Virus record (IMG/VR): IMGVR_UViG_3300028581_003380
Span: 1-21,771 of that record
DNA: 21,771 nucleotides
DNA from: a virus
Reading direction: 5' to 3' (one strand)
Shown: positions 6,832-15,226 of the stretch, piece by piece
How the letters are laid out: the number at the start of each line of letters is the position of its first letter
Numbering within the stretch: position 1 is the first letter of the stretch
Notes under the pieces: model-generated
Database searches by the model: none
What the model was told of the DNA's origin: nothing
The model's input: only the letters and a program-made list of their open reading frames with translations
Position numbers and translations under genes: made by a program

Positions 6832-7407
6832 ATGGCAGAGACCAAGTTTGATAAATTAAAAGCAGAAGCAACGAAGTTGGGTATTCCTTTCAAGGAAGAT
6901 GTTTTGGAAGATGATTTAATTAAAACTATTAAAGATAAAAAAGATGCGATCGCTGAGGAGAATCGTATAAAAAAAGAAGAAGAAAAAAAGGCTGAAGATG
7001 AAAAAAAGAAAAATAAAATTATCCTCAAAGATGTCTTTGGTGAAGATGTTAGTGAAGACAATTATTTTTACAAAAAGACAGACACGAATGGAAAAATAAT
7101 TGGAGGAGCACCTTCATATTTTAATAAAGTATGTGGATTACCTGTAGATCGTGAAGAATTGATTACTGTTTTTAATAGAATATTTGATCCTAAGCATGGA
7201 TTTTTATTTTACAAAACAAGAGACACAGAAATTTATATTATTATTGTTCCGTTGAAACATTCTGACTCTGTTGGAACATCAAATGATTCACAGCCAGGTG
7301 ATTTTCAGAAACATGCAATTTCGTTTATTAATGAAGGATCTGTAAATTTGGATTCTTTGAAATTAAAATTAACAAAAGTTGCCAGCACGATAAAAATAAA
7401 AGATTAA
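6832..7407 (+). CDS. Hypothetical protein with SAP-like N-terminus and charged helix (191 aa)
   Basis: Residues about 1-33 (KFDKLKAEATKLGIPFKE..LEDDLIKTIKDK) resemble the helix-loop-helix of SAP or HeH domains, which bind nucleic acid or act as small adaptors. A lysine/glutamate helix follows (residues about 34-62), probably a coiled coil. The C-terminal half is a mixed strand/helix domain with IYIIIVPLKHSD as a core strand. The gene starts in an AATATATG context and ends shortly before the scaffold promoter. It might be a minor head or packaging component; the family is not recognised. Confidence 0.7.
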   Translation: MAETKFDKLKAEATKLGIPFKEDVLEDDLIKTIKDKKDAIAEENRIKKEEEKKAEDEKKKNKIILKDVFGEDVSEDNYFYKKTDTNGKIIGGAPSYFNKVCGLPVDREELITVFNRIFDPKHGFLFYKTRDTEIYIIIVPLKHSDSVGTSNDSQPGDFQKHAISFINEGSVNLDSLKLKLTKVASTIKIKD

Positions 7408-7410
7408 TAC

Positions 7411-7439
7411 TTGCGTTATGAAAAGTATAGTATTATAAT
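7411..7439 (+). promoter_or_regulatory. Sigma70-like promoter for the scaffold/capsid genes
   Basis: TTGCGT (7411-7416), a 17-base spacer and a perfect TATAAT (7434-7439). It is the strongest -10 element in the window, as fits highly expressed capsid genes. Transcription would begin near 7446, leaving a leader of about 44 bases before the ATG at 7490. Confidence 0.75.
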
Positions 7440-7457
7440 TAATAGTAATAGCCATCG

Positions 7458-7482
7458 TCCCTTACGAACGATATCGTACGGA
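7458..7482 (+). promoter_or_regulatory. Structured leader of the scaffold mRNA
   Basis: TACGA (7463-7467) pairs with TCGTA (7474-7478) around ACGATA, and TCC (7458-7460) pairs with GGA (7480-7482). The core is also a 10-base palindrome, ACGATATCGT (7468-7477). The fold ends seven bases before the ATG and could affect mRNA stability or translation. Folding is by eye. Confidence 0.45.
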
Positions 7483-7489
7483 TAACTAT

Positions 7490-8398
7490 ATGGACCAAGA
7501 TAAAAAAGTAGTAGTGCCCGCAGTTGATGATGAATCAGCTCTCGATGCAGAGCTTGAAGCATCCATCAATGAAGTTAAAGCTGGAAAAGAGTTACCACCT
7601 GTGGTAACCAACCCTGAAAAAAAAGAAGATGGACCAACCGGACAATCCGGAGACTCAGATTCTAAAAAAAAGGTGGAGGATCCCAGCAAGCCTCCAGTTG
7701 CTGAAAAGAAGGAAGAAGATTACGAATTTCGTATACCAAACAAAGGTAAATTTGAATCTGACGAATCTTATGAGCTAAGAATTAGTTTATTAGATTTAGT
7801 TAAGAGACGAAAAGCGGCAACTACTCCAGAAGCGAAAGCAGCGTTATCGGAAGAAATTTCAAAGGCTAAAGGTCAACTTAAGAATTTGAATGGATCCGAT
7901 AAAATTAATAACCTTAATTCTGTAGTAGAAAAGAAGGTTGATGAAGATCCAGCTTTAAAAGCGGACCGAGATCGATTAAAAGAACTTGGAGGCGCAACTA
8001 AGGAGGATATTCAGGAGGTAATCCGTCAAGAGCGATTGGTTCAAGAAACAAAAAGTACCTTAGAAAGTTTTGTGGCAAGGCATCCTGAATTAAAGGATGA
8101 AGATGTGCGAGAAGTTTTCTTTGATTTCGTAGATTCAAATTATAATTGGACTGGGAAATCTGGAAAAGAACTCATGACAGTCCTCGAGCTCGCTCGAGAG
8201 AATATGTTCAAGCCATCCGAAACAATTCAAGAGAGAGTACTTAAAGGAGCCAATGTTCAGGAAAAAATCAATGCTGTTCAGTTCCCTGGTGGAACTGGAG
8301 CAAAAACGGATTTTTCTCCAGAAATGCGTAAGTCAATTGATGAACTTAAAGCAACTGGAATGTCTGAGGAAAAGGCAATAGAGCTATTATCTGATTAA
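7490..8398 (+). CDS. Capsid scaffolding protein
   Basis: Predicted internal scaffold that guides procapsid assembly and leaves before or during packaging. At 302 aa it is highly charged and mostly helical. The N-terminal 80 residues are acidic and disordered (AVDDESALDAELEAS, then Pro/Lys-rich), a coiled coil spans the middle (ISLLDLVKRRKAA to LKNLNG), and the tail contains short helices ending in ATGMSEEKAIELLSD, similar in kind to capsid-binding tails of other scaffolds. No protease motif is seen. Its place directly before the decoration and capsid genes is the usual one for scaffold. It has a strong promoter. The call rests on composition and synteny. Confidence 0.78.
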   Translation: MDQDKKVVVPAVDDESALDAELEASINEVKAGKELPPVVTNPEKKEDGPTGQSGDSDSKKKVEDPSKPPVAEKKEEDYEFRIPNKGKFESDESYELRISLLDLVKRRKAATTPEAKAALSEEISKAKGQLKNLNGSDKINNLNSVVEKKVDEDPALKADRDRLKELGGATKEDIQEVIRQERLVQETKSTLESFVARHPELKDEDVREVFFDFVDSNYNWTGKSGKELMTVLELARENMFKPSETIQERVLKGANVQEKINAVQFPGGTGAKTDFSPEMRKSIDELKATGMSEEKAIELLSD

Positions 8399-8427
8399 CT
8401 TTATTTCTCCTATAATTTAATAATTTT

Positions 8428-8847
8428 ATGAGTTTTATACAAGCGGTAATAAAAAATGCCACTCGTTCACTCAAAGAAGTACCAAAAGCAGACTCCGTTG
8501 TTATGACAAAGGGGTATGTTTTGGCATGGGCTTCAGGCCTAGCCATACTTGCAACTTCAAGTACAGCTGTAGCTGATGTTATTGGTGTCTGTAATGAAAG
8601 CATTACAGCAGCACAAGCATTAACTACAGTTCCTGTAATTGATGTTTTTGAGAATGATGTGTGGATTGCGGATTCGACAAACAATTCGAATGCTGCTCAT
8701 AACGGGCAGAAAATGGTTCTAGGAGCTAATGGTGGAATCGTAAACAATACAGGAAGTACTAGTGCAACTGGTATCGTCCAACAGGTCGGAGTTTACGGAG
8801 CAACAGGCGACAAGAAAATTCTTGTTCGATTTGTTAACACTGCTTAA
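8428..8847 (+). CDS. Head decoration-like protein
   Basis: A 139-aa protein rich in Ala, Val, Thr and Gly with many short strands (VVMTKGYVLAWASGLAILATSS, split here by turns; GATGDKKILVRFVNTA). It fits small beta-barrel proteins that stabilise capsids and are usually encoded just before the capsid gene. The hydrophobic stretch near residues 30-50 is strand-like, not a convincing membrane helix or signal peptide. A TATAAT at 8411-8416 lies 11 bases upstream of the ATG and could give an extra promoter. The C-terminal domain of the 677-aa collagen-like protein has a comparable composition, so the two may share a fold. Confidence 0.7.
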   Translation: MSFIQAVIKNATRSLKEVPKADSVVMTKGYVLAWASGLAILATSSTAVADVIGVCNESITAAQALTTVPVIDVFENDVWIADSTNNSNAAHNGQKMVLGANGGIVNNTGSTSATGIVQQVGVYGATGDKKILVRFVNTA

Positions 8848-8881
8848 TCTTATTAATAGTTAATCGAAGTAAATAAAATAT

Positions 8882-9919
8882 ATGACAGGTACAATTAATG
8901 ATTATGCGGTTATCGTAAACAATGTGTTAAAACATGTTGCACCAAAAGTGGCCGCTAATGTTAAACCAGAATACCTAGATTTCATGCACAAAGTTGAAAG
9001 CAGTGAAAGAATTTATTCTGATGTTGGTGTTACTGGGCTAGGAATGGGTGAAATCATTCCAGATGGAGGAGTTGGTAGTTCTGATGCTCCTATCCAAGGT
9101 TACTCAAAGAACTATACGCAAATGCACTTTACCAAAAAGGTTCGTTTGACATTCCAGTCAAACTTCTTCCTCTTTGAGGGGGCAGCTGCAAAGATCAAGG
9201 GAACAGTTAAGTCAAAAGTTCTTGAAGGTAAAAATGCTATCGAGCATGCCAAGAACTATCTTGCTCAATGTCTCTTGAGTCAAGGTTTCGGTACTTCATT
9301 CACATGGGTACCTATTAATAATGTTGGAACACCAACTGTCATCTCCACATTAGGTGCTGATGCAGCTGCGTACTGGGATGCAACACACCCTCGTGAAGAT
9401 GGTGGTGCAGCTTGGTCCAATGTTATCGTGGATGTCGTTCCTTCACCTCAATTTACTTATTCTTCTCTCTTGGCTGCTCGCAGACAACAGAGTTTGAAAA
9501 AGGATGGGCGTGGAAATCCTTTAATGTCGATGCTTGATACTCTTGTTTGTCGTGCTGGTTCTTCAACCGCACAGTTTGCAAAGACAATCAAAGGTACAAT
9601 CGACAAGGGATTGGCACCTCAACAGACAAACCTCTTTAATAACGCTCCAGCTACAGATACTTTCAGTATCGTTGAGCTTTCAGCTTATGAAAATCTTGGT
9701 TTGGATGGATTAATGTGGGGAATGTTTGATTCCAAGCTAAAGAATGCTGATTACGGATTCCTTTATATCGAAGCATTGCCAACTCGTGCAGAGCCAGCAG
9801 TCATCGATCTATTGGGTAACCAAGATCTTGTTCTTAACTTCAATTCTCTTTGTCAACTAGGCGCTTCTGACTTGAGAGGATGGATGTGGAGCGATGGCGA
9901 TGGAAGTACCGCAGGTTAG
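8882..9919 (+). CDS. Major capsid protein
   Basis: A 345-aa protein in the standard position after scaffold and decoration genes. The N-terminus is short and helical (YAVIVNNVLKHVAPKVAA), followed by an extended loop and strand region, a long helix (KVLEGKNAIEHAKNYLAQCLL), a central part (FTYSSLLAARRQQSLKKDGRG, then LMSMLDTLVCR) and a C-terminal strand region (FLYIEALPTRAEPAVIDLLG). This layout fits HK97-fold capsid proteins such as those of podoviruses. No cleavable delta domain is evident. Codons are more C/G-ending (CTC, ATC, GTC, TTC) than in neighbours, as expected for the most expressed gene. The gene ends with TAG. Confidence 0.88.
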   Translation: MTGTINDYAVIVNNVLKHVAPKVAANVKPEYLDFMHKVESSERIYSDVGVTGLGMGEIIPDGGVGSSDAPIQGYSKNYTQMHFTKKVRLTFQSNFFLFEGAAAKIKGTVKSKVLEGKNAIEHAKNYLAQCLLSQGFGTSFTWVPINNVGTPTVISTLGADAAAYWDATHPREDGGAAWSNVIVDVVPSPQFTYSSLLAARRQQSLKKDGRGNPLMSMLDTLVCRAGSSTAQFAKTIKGTIDKGLAPQQTNLFNNAPATDTFSIVELSAYENLGLDGLMWGMFDSKLKNADYGFLYIEALPTRAEPAVIDLLGNQDLVLNFNSLCQLGASDLRGWMWSDGDGSTAG

Positions 9920-9943
9920 AGCTTTTGTCAAGTTTATCTATCT

Positions 9944-9966
9944 CCATTAGTATGATATACTAATGG
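9944..9966. other. Perfect hairpin just before the HNH gene
   Basis: CCATTAGTAT (9944-9953) and ATACTAATGG (9957-9966) are perfect 10-base complements around GAT, one base before the ATG at 9968. It is A/T-rich with no T-run, so it is not a clear terminator. It overlaps the predicted promoter and would be at the left junction if the HNH gene was inserted. Confidence 0.75.
9953..9961 (+). promoter_or_regulatory. Candidate extended -10 for the HNH gene
   Basis: TGA-TATACT (TG at 9953-9954, hexamer 9956-9961) ends six bases before the ATG, the same spacing as at 1401 and 16531, and predicts a leaderless transcript. TTGTCA at 9925-9930 is 25 bases away, too far for a normal -35. It lies within the 3' half of the hairpin. 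Confidence 0.35.
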
Positions 9967-9967
9967 A

Positions 9968-10555
9968 ATGGATAAACAGAAACAAAAAGTTTGCTTAGAG
10001 TGTAAAAAGATCTTTGAAAGAAAAATAGATTGTAGTAATCCAAATTGGGTTTTAAAAAAATATTGTTCTCGTTTGTGTCAATATGATGCAATGAGACACA
10101 ATAATAAAGGGATTTGTTCAAATACTGGACGGACCCATTTTAAGAAAGGAATTTCTGGTTCGCCAAGTACTCAATTCAAAAAGGGTAATAAACCTTGGCA
10201 TGCTGGTAAATCAAATCCTTACTTTGTTGGGCCCCATAATCCTAAATGGAAAGGAGGAATATATCCTGAACATCTTAAAATAAGACATTCTGTAGAAATG
10301 AAACGATGGAGATTAAAGATCTTTAATCATGATAATTATGCTTGTGTTTTATGTTCTCGAAAGAGAATAAAAGGTGATCGAGTTATTCTTCATGCTGACC
10401 ATTATCCAAAAACATTTGCAGTTCTTCTAAAAAAATTGAAATTAGACACTTTTGAAAAAGCAAAGAAATCTAAAAAGTTTTGGGATATAAAATTAGGAAG
10501 AACTTTGTGTCGTGAGTGTCATTTAAAAACTGATACTCATGGTAAAAATCTTTAG
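9968..10555 (+). CDS. Free-standing HNH homing endonuclease
   Basis: A 195-aa protein with an N-terminal zinc-binding motif (CLECKKIF...YCSRLCQYD, residues about 9-43), a middle part with repeated HFKKG/QFKKGNKPW segments like the NUMOD3 DNA-binding repeats, and a C-terminal HNH domain. The HNH core has CVLC near 119-122, HADHYPKT near 136-143 and LCRECHLKTDTHG near the end, so the metal-binding cysteines and catalytic histidines appear present. It is not part of the virion and interrupts the capsid module between the capsid gene and the next structural gene, typical of mobile homing endonucleases. It could also act as a stand-alone nicking enzyme. The base composition is more AT-rich than the capsid gene. 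Confidence 0.9.
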   Translation: MDKQKQKVCLECKKIFERKIDCSNPNWVLKKYCSRLCQYDAMRHNNKGICSNTGRTHFKKGISGSPSTQFKKGNKPWHAGKSNPYFVGPHNPKWKGGIYPEHLKIRHSVEMKRWRLKIFNHDNYACVLCSRKRIKGDRVILHADHYPKTFAVLLKKLKLDTFEKAKKSKKFWDIKLGRTLCRECHLKTDTHGKNL

Positions 10556-10582
10556 CTACAATTTATTTCTAATCTATCTATC

Positions 10583-10609
10583 GGGTCCTCGTGCTAATAC
10601 GAGGATCCC
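10583..10609 (+). other. Intergenic hairpin with 10-base stem
   Basis: CCTCGT (10587-10592) pairs with ACGAGG (10599-10604) around GCTAAT; T10586 pairs with A10605, and GGG (10583-10585) with CCC (10607-10609), leaving T10606 bulged. No T-run follows, and the next start is 48 bases away. It may be an attenuator, an mRNA processing site or the ancestral spacer split by the HNH insertion. Confidence 0.6.
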
Positions 10610-10656
10610 ATTAGGTGGATTAAAGTCGATTTATTAGTTTTAATTTAAAAAAATAT

Positions 10657-10986
10657 ATGTTACAAGATGTACACAGTAGAAAAGTTTCAATAGAAGTAGA
10701 TGCACCAATCGGTGCTGGGAATGTTGTAGTCGCTTCAGTACCAGGAACATGGCTTTATATCCATGAACTTATTGGAGATCTAGCCTCAGCTGGAACTCTT
10801 ACCATCAAAGCCGGCTCAAGAGTCCTTGGAGAATTTGCTCTCGCAGATGGCCAAGGAATTACACTTCAAGATGAACCAGGAGAAGATAATCGTCCTAGAT
10901 TTGAGTGCCTTCCAGGTGAAAGTTTCATTCTTGATGTTGTTGGTGGAGCATTTAAAGGGTCATGTCATTATAGTTTAAGATATTAA
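10657..10986 (+). CDS. Beta-rich structural protein (109 aa)
   Basis: Strand-rich from end to end, with short turns (VSIEVDAPIGAGNVVVASV, TWLYIHELIGDLASAG, FILDVVGGAFKGS). This suggests a compact beta-sandwich of the sort used as capsid decoration or head-tail adaptors. No membrane segment or catalytic motif is visible. It would follow the capsid gene directly if the HNH gene were absent, so a capsid-associated role is likely. I recognise the general type but not a named family. The start lies in an AATATATG context. Confidence 0.7.
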   Translation: MLQDVHSRKVSIEVDAPIGAGNVVVASVPGTWLYIHELIGDLASAGTLTIKAGSRVLGEFALADGQGITLQDEPGEDNRPRFECLPGESFILDVVGGAFKGSCHYSLRY

Positions 10987-10992
10987 AAATAT

Positions 10993-11628
10993 ATGGAATT
11001 AACATTACAGCAAAAAAAAGAATTAGATTCATGGAGTACAAAAAGGGATTCAATTCTTAAAGAAATTGGTGTTATTTCTACTCAGCTTGAAGAAAAAAAT
11101 AAAAAGAGTGTTGAACTATCAGAATCTAATACTGAAATAGAAACTAGAATTAATCAGGGGAAAGGAAGATTGATTGAAATTGAAGAAAAAGAAAAAGAAA
11201 GATCTAAATTAATTTCTAAGGAAGTCTCTGATCTACAGATAGAAAAATCTACACTTCAAGTTGAAGTTTCTTCGCTTAAAAAAGAAGTTGGGGGATTGAA
11301 ATCTGAAAAAGGAGTACTAATCGAAGTAATTGATAGTTTAAAGAAGGTGCACTCTGATATTTTTACTAAGGCTAATGGACTAGATAAAATTGTTGAGCAA
11401 GTGAATAGAATGACAGCCACAAATATTTCTGATTTTAAATTATTCTTTGAAGAATTAAAAAATACAGTTCAGAGTGTTATCGATGGAAATAAAAAAGTTA
11501 TTTCTGAAACAAATATAATGGTTCAAAAGGTTCCAAAAATTTTAAGAGAAGTAACTACTCCAATTAGGATTATTCGTCCTATTTTAAATAAAAAAAGATT
11601 AGCAGCTAAAGGGGATATTCCCAAATAA
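10993..11628 (+). CDS. Coiled-coil protein (211 aa)
   Basis: Residues about 5-125 form a nearly continuous heptad-type coiled coil rich in Lys, Glu, Leu, Ile and Ser ([19 protein letters not shown]). A second helical part follows (residues about 125-185), and the tail is basic ([17 protein letters not shown]). There is no signal peptide or membrane helix. It sits six bases after the beta-rich protein and five before the collagen-like fibre gene. It may be a fibre assembly helper or an internal virion protein; the function is not recognised. Confidence 0.65.
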   Translation: MELTLQQKKELDSWSTKRDSILKEIGVISTQLEEKNKKSVELSESNTEIETRINQGKGRLIEIEEKEKERSKLISKEVSDLQIEKSTLQVEVSSLKKEVGGLKSEKGVLIEVIDSLKKVHSDIFTKANGLDKIVEQVNRMTATNISDFKLFFEELKNTVQSVIDGNKKVISETNIMVQKVPKILREVTTPIRIIRPILNKKRLAAKGDIPK

Positions 11629-11633
11629 TTTTT

Positions 11634-13667
11634 ATGTCATATTTATCTTCAATGATGGGTGATCCAAACTTCTTAGGGTACTTTGCAACACCTGAAGATC
11701 TTGCGGCTGCTTACCCTACTGGTTTCCCGGGGGCATTTGCTGTTGTTGGATCAACTGATACTATTTGGGTTTGGGATGAAGGAACTATGTCTTGGGTTGA
11801 TACTGGAAACACTGCTGGAGAAACTGGTCCAACTGGAACTACTGGTCCTGAAGGACCAACTGGCCCCGAAGGCCCAACTGGTCCTCAAGGTCCAGCTGGT
11901 GGAGCAACTGGTCCTACTGGTCCTGAAGGTCCTACTGGTCCTCAAGGTTTTATTGGTCCCGAAGGTCCCACTGGTCCTCAAGGTCCAATCGGATTAACTG
12001 GTCCAGATGGAGGAACTGGAGCAACTGGTCCTACTGGTCCACAAGGAGATACTGGAGGGGCAACTGGAAGTACTGGACCTGAAGGCCCAACTGGTCCTCA
12101 GGGAATTGAAGGACCCACTGGTCCACAAGGAATTGAAGGTCCAACTGGTCCACAAGGACCTGAAGGTCCGACTGGTCCTACTGGTGCAGATTCAAATGTA
12201 ACTGGTCCAACAGGTCCAACAGGTCCAACAGGTCCACAGGGTAATATTTCAGGACTTACTTTATTTTATGATAATGTTATTTCTGATATAACAGGTCCAT
12301 CAATAACAAACAATACAACAATATCCTTTGTTACTGCTTCTGCTCCAGATACTATAGTAAGAGCTGATGCTGGAAGTTTTATTACAGATGGATTTCTCGC
12401 AGGGATGAAAATAAAAGTTACAGGAGCTACGAACGCAGGTAATAACGCTACTTGGGTAATTAGATCTGTAGCAGCTTTAACTCTCACACTTGCTGGTGCA
12501 TCTGCACTTACCAATGAAATTGCTGGTGCTTCAGTATCCATAACTACAGATTATGAAAAATTAACTCGAGTACCAGTTGGGGGAGTTCAAGTAGATGAAT
12601 CAGTTGTAGCTCAGAGTGGAGATACAGGTGGGGTTGCTATTGATTCGTATGCAACTGTTTCAATGGTTCCGGGGCAGACTTCTATACCCGGTGGTGTCTG
12701 GAAATTTCATTCGTGGTTTTATGTAAACAATAATACAGGAAGTAATACTTTCAAATATCAAGTTTCTAAAATTACAGATGCTGGTGTTGCTACTATATTA
12801 TTTACAACTCAAGCAACTGCTGATATTAGTTCAACAAATCCAGTCGCACCACAAGAAGATGAACTTGTCTATGCAGTTCCTGATGCAACTTATAGTCTTC
12901 TTACAACTGATAGAATAGTTGTAACAGTACTTGGATTTACAGATCAAGCAAATAGAACGATGACATTTGTATACCAAGGAACTCAATTTGCATCTCATGT
13001 CGATACAACTTTTGCAGTATCAGCACCTGCAGGTCCAACTGGAGCAGAAGGACCAACAGGTCCAACTGGAGCAGAAGGACCAACAGGTCCAACTGGAGCA
13101 GAAGGACCAACTGGTCCTCAAGGAATTGAAGGGCCAACTGGTCCTCAGGGAATTGAAGGCCCAACAGGTCCTCAAGGAATTGAAGGCCCAACAGGTCCTC
13201 AAGGAATTGAGGGTCCAACTGGTCCAGCCGGTCCTCAAACACTAGCTGGAAACTTTGCTTATGATGGAACACCAAATTCGGATCATAGTGCTGTTGGTCC
13301 AACTACAAATACATTTCAAGCGGGAGCATCGATAACTGTAATGGATTTAGTTATGATGGGGTCTGCTGGAAAGTGGATACTCGTAGACTCTGATGCTGTT
13401 GCCACTTGTGCTGGAATGATAGCAATCTCTCTTGAATCAAAAACAGATACTCAAGCTATGAATGTAGCAATGCCTGGATGTTATGTTCGTGATGATACTT
13501 GGAACTGGACTCCAGGAGCTACTTTATATGCTGGAGAAACTCCTGGACAAATACAAGCAACTATTCCGACAGGGGCCGATGCAATTATTAAAGTAGTAGG
13601 GTTTGCTGTCTCAGCTGATGTGATTTACTTCAATCCATCTCCTGACCAACAGTCAACAGTAGCGTAA
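11634..13667 (+). CDS. Collagen-like fibre protein with two Gly-X-Y regions
   Basis: A 677-aa virion fibre. Residues 1-61 form an N-terminal domain ([15 protein letters not shown], then DTIWVWDEG) like anchoring domains of phage tail fibres. Collagen-type Gly-X-Y repeats, mostly GPT, GPQ, GPE and GIE, span about 62-203, with short breaks near GGAT and ADSNV. A beta-rich domain covers about 204-466, a second collagen region about 467-536, and a C-terminal domain of about 140 residues follows ([16 protein letters not shown], ending [13 protein letters not shown]), a pattern seen at the end of phage fibre proteins. It would trimerise through the collagen parts and display the terminal domain outward for adhesion. 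It lies one base before the beta-solenoid gene. Confidence 0.85.
   Translation: MSYLSSMMGDPNFLGYFATPEDLAAAYPTGFPGAFAVVGSTDTIWVWDEGTMSWVDTGNTAGETGPTGTTGPEGPTGPEGPTGPQGPAGGATGPTGPEGPTGPQGFIGPEGPTGPQGPIGLTGPDGGTGATGPTGPQGDTGGATGSTGPEGPTGPQGIEGPTGPQGIEGPTGPQGPEGPTGPTGADSNVTGPTGPTGPTGPQGNISGLTLFYDNVISDITGPSITNNTTISFVTASAPDTIVRADAGSFITDGFLAGMKIKVTGATNAGNNATWVIRSVAALTLTLAGASALTNEIAGASVSITTDYEKLTRVPVGGVQVDESVVAQSGDTGGVAIDSYATVSMVPGQTSIPGGVWKFHSWFYVNNNTGSNTFKYQVSKITDAGVATILFTTQATADISSTNPVAPQEDELVYAVPDATYSLLTTDRIVVTVLGFTDQANRTMTFVYQGTQFASHVDTTFAVSAPAGPTGAEGPTGPTGAEGPTGPTGAEGPTGPQGIEGPTGPQGIEGPTGPQGIEGPTGPQGIEGPTGPAGPQTLAGNFAYDGTPNSDHSAVGPTTNTFQAGASITVMDLVMMGSAGKWILVDSDAVATCAGMIAISLESKTDTQAMNVAMPGCYVRDDTWNWTPGATLYAGETPGQIQATIPTGADAIIKVVGFAVSADVIYFNPSPDQQSTVA
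13032..13220 (+). repeat. Seven 27-base in-frame repeats
   Basis: Three copies encode GPTGAEGPT (13032-13112) and four encode GPQGIEGPT (13113-13220), in direct tandem with few base changes. Such a tract can gain or lose units by slippage or recombination and change fibre length in steps of nine residues. Confidence 0.9.
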
Positions 13668-13668
13668 T

Positions 13669-14802
13669 ATGGCAAATAGATATTGGGTAGGAGGAGCAAA
13701 CACTTGGAATACAACCGCTGGAACAAAGTGGGCTCTTACCTCTGGAGGAGCTGGTGGTCAAACAGTACCAACAACTTCTGATGATGTATTTTTTGATGGG
13801 AATAGTGGAGCTGTTATTGTTGCTATGACTAATGATGCAAGAGCTAAGAATCTTAGTCTAAACGGTTTTACTGGTACTATAAATTGGAGTACTGTGCAAG
13901 GAGCACAAATTCACGGCAATTTAATTGGTGGTGCTAATGCGACCATATCATATAGTCTTGGAACTGGTTATATTTCACTACAAGGTACTTCTATAACACA
14001 TAATATAACTACAAATGGAATGTCTTGGATAAGTATTTACGATGAAGGCACAAATAGTACTATTAGTCTCCAAGATACTTTTTATTCTATTGGTCGCATA
14101 CAAACAACATCTAATACTATATTTACTACAAATAATTATAATTTAACATTTACTGGAATTATTGGTACTATTACTGTGGTTTCTACAGGTGCAGTATTTA
14201 ATTTTGGAAGTAGTACACTTTCAACAGAAATAGGATGGTCTTTTTTAACAGGATGTACTGTTAATGCTGGCACATCTACCTTAAAAATGGTTGGTACTGC
14301 AAATGTGTCAACGTTTAATGGTAATGGATATACTTTTTATAATGTTTGGTTTGATAAAGGTGCAAGTACTCAAATAAATAGAGTTGATGGTAATAATACA
14401 TTTAATCAATTAAGAGATACTGGTACTGCTGCACACGAATTTCGTATTTTGAATAGCTCTACTCAAACTATGGCTGATTGGGCTATAAGTGGAAATCCTG
14501 GTGCACTTATAACAATTAGAAGTACCAGTTCAACTACCACACACAATCTTGTAAAAACAGGAAGTGGTGTAGTTTCAGCAGATTATTTAGCTATTCAATA
14601 CTCACAAGCATCCCCTGCTTCTACTTGGTATGCTGGTACAAATAGTGTAGATAATACAAATAATACTGGTTGGATATTTACAGCTCCACCAGCAATAGGC
14701 CCAGCAAATTTAAAAACTTATAACACAAACTTAAAAGCAAATATTAAGACAATTAATACTAACCCAATTGCTAATGTAAAAAGTTTAGATACAAATGTAT
14801 AA
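13669..14802 (+). CDS. Beta-solenoid virion protein with terminal NIKT repeats
   Basis: A 377-aa protein starting RYWVGGANTWNTTAGTKW and SDDVFFDGNSG, a signature of a widespread phage protein type that folds as a right-handed beta-helix. The body is rich in Thr, Ser, Asn and Gly with regular strand spacing (GTINWSTVQGAQIHGNLIGG, ISLQGTSITHNITTNG). It ends with three short repeats, LKTYNTNLKA, NIKTINTNPIA and NVKSLDTNV. It likely forms a fibre or surface decoration; a receptor-binding or glycan-binding role is possible. The start overlaps no gene but lies one base after the fibre stop (TAATATG), so translation is probably coupled. Confidence 0.75.
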   Translation: MANRYWVGGANTWNTTAGTKWALTSGGAGGQTVPTTSDDVFFDGNSGAVIVAMTNDARAKNLSLNGFTGTINWSTVQGAQIHGNLIGGANATISYSLGTGYISLQGTSITHNITTNGMSWISIYDEGTNSTISLQDTFYSIGRIQTTSNTIFTTNNYNLTFTGIIGTITVVSTGAVFNFGSSTLSTEIGWSFLTGCTVNAGTSTLKMVGTANVSTFNGNGYTFYNVWFDKGASTQINRVDGNNTFNQLRDTGTAAHEFRILNSSTQTMADWAISGNPGALITIRSTSSTTTHNLVKTGSGVVSADYLAIQYSQASPASTWYAGTNSVDNTNNTGWIFTAPPAIGPANLKTYNTNLKANIKTINTNPIANVKSLDTNV

Positions 14803-14823
14803 TTATTAATTAATAAAAACAAT

Positions 14824-15225
14824 ATGGAAATATCACATGAAACTTTAGCAATAATTATCTCGATTCTAGGAATAGGAAGTATTGTTTTTACGATTTTTAA
14901 TTACTTCAAAAATCCACAAGTAAATACGGAAAAGGAACAGATTAGAATTGAGGAAAATATCAAAGATAAGGCTTCTGTGCTTTCTCAAAAAGAAGTTGAA
15001 AACAAAGCTGGTGTGTTAGCAGAACAATTTAAGTGGTTCATGGAAGCAAATCAACAGAAATTTATCGACATGGGTAAAAGGTTAGATGATGCATTCTTGT
15101 TAGCTGCGAACCATACAAATACAGTAGATGTGAAAGTCACAGAATTAGTTAAAAGTGTAAACATAATGGGTAATGAGATTACAAAATTATCAACAATAAT
15201 AGAGGAAAGAATTCCTAAAAAATAA
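14824..15225 (+). CDS. Membrane-anchored coiled-coil protein, probable lysis accessory
   Basis: 133 aa with one N-terminal membrane helix at about residues 8-27 (LAIIISILGIGSIVFTIF), then a charged coiled coil to the C-terminus (EQIRIEENIKDKASVLSQKE, and LVKSVNIMGNEITKLSTIIEE). The layout is like haemolysin XhlA-type or other single-helix proteins that sit beside endolysin and holin genes. It could be a holin partner, a regulator or a spanin-like factor, but no lipobox or outer-membrane signal is seen. A TATAAT at 14798-14803 lies 20 bases upstream. It is followed one base later by the endolysin gene. Confidence 0.68.
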   Translation: MEISHETLAIIISILGIGSIVFTIFNYFKNPQVNTEKEQIRIEENIKDKASVLSQKEVENKAGVLAEQFKWFMEANQQKFIDMGKRLDDAFLLAANHTNTVDVKVTELVKSVNIMGNEITKLSTIIEERIPKK

Positions 15226-15226
15226 T

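Noticed and set aside
8411-8416. Promoter for the decoration gene based on TATAAT
   Set aside because: The -10 is perfect but no -35 or extended -10 is seen, so it is mentioned only in the gene entry.
9944-10614. CCATTAG direct repeats (9944-9950 and 10608-10614) as target-site duplication of the HNH gene
   Set aside because: Seven bases of match in AT-rich DNA is weak, and homing endonucleases do not normally create target duplications.
11683-13302. Long frames on both strands across the collagen-like gene
   Set aside because: They are by-products of the Gly-X-Y triplet repeats and have low-complexity translations without starts in proper context.
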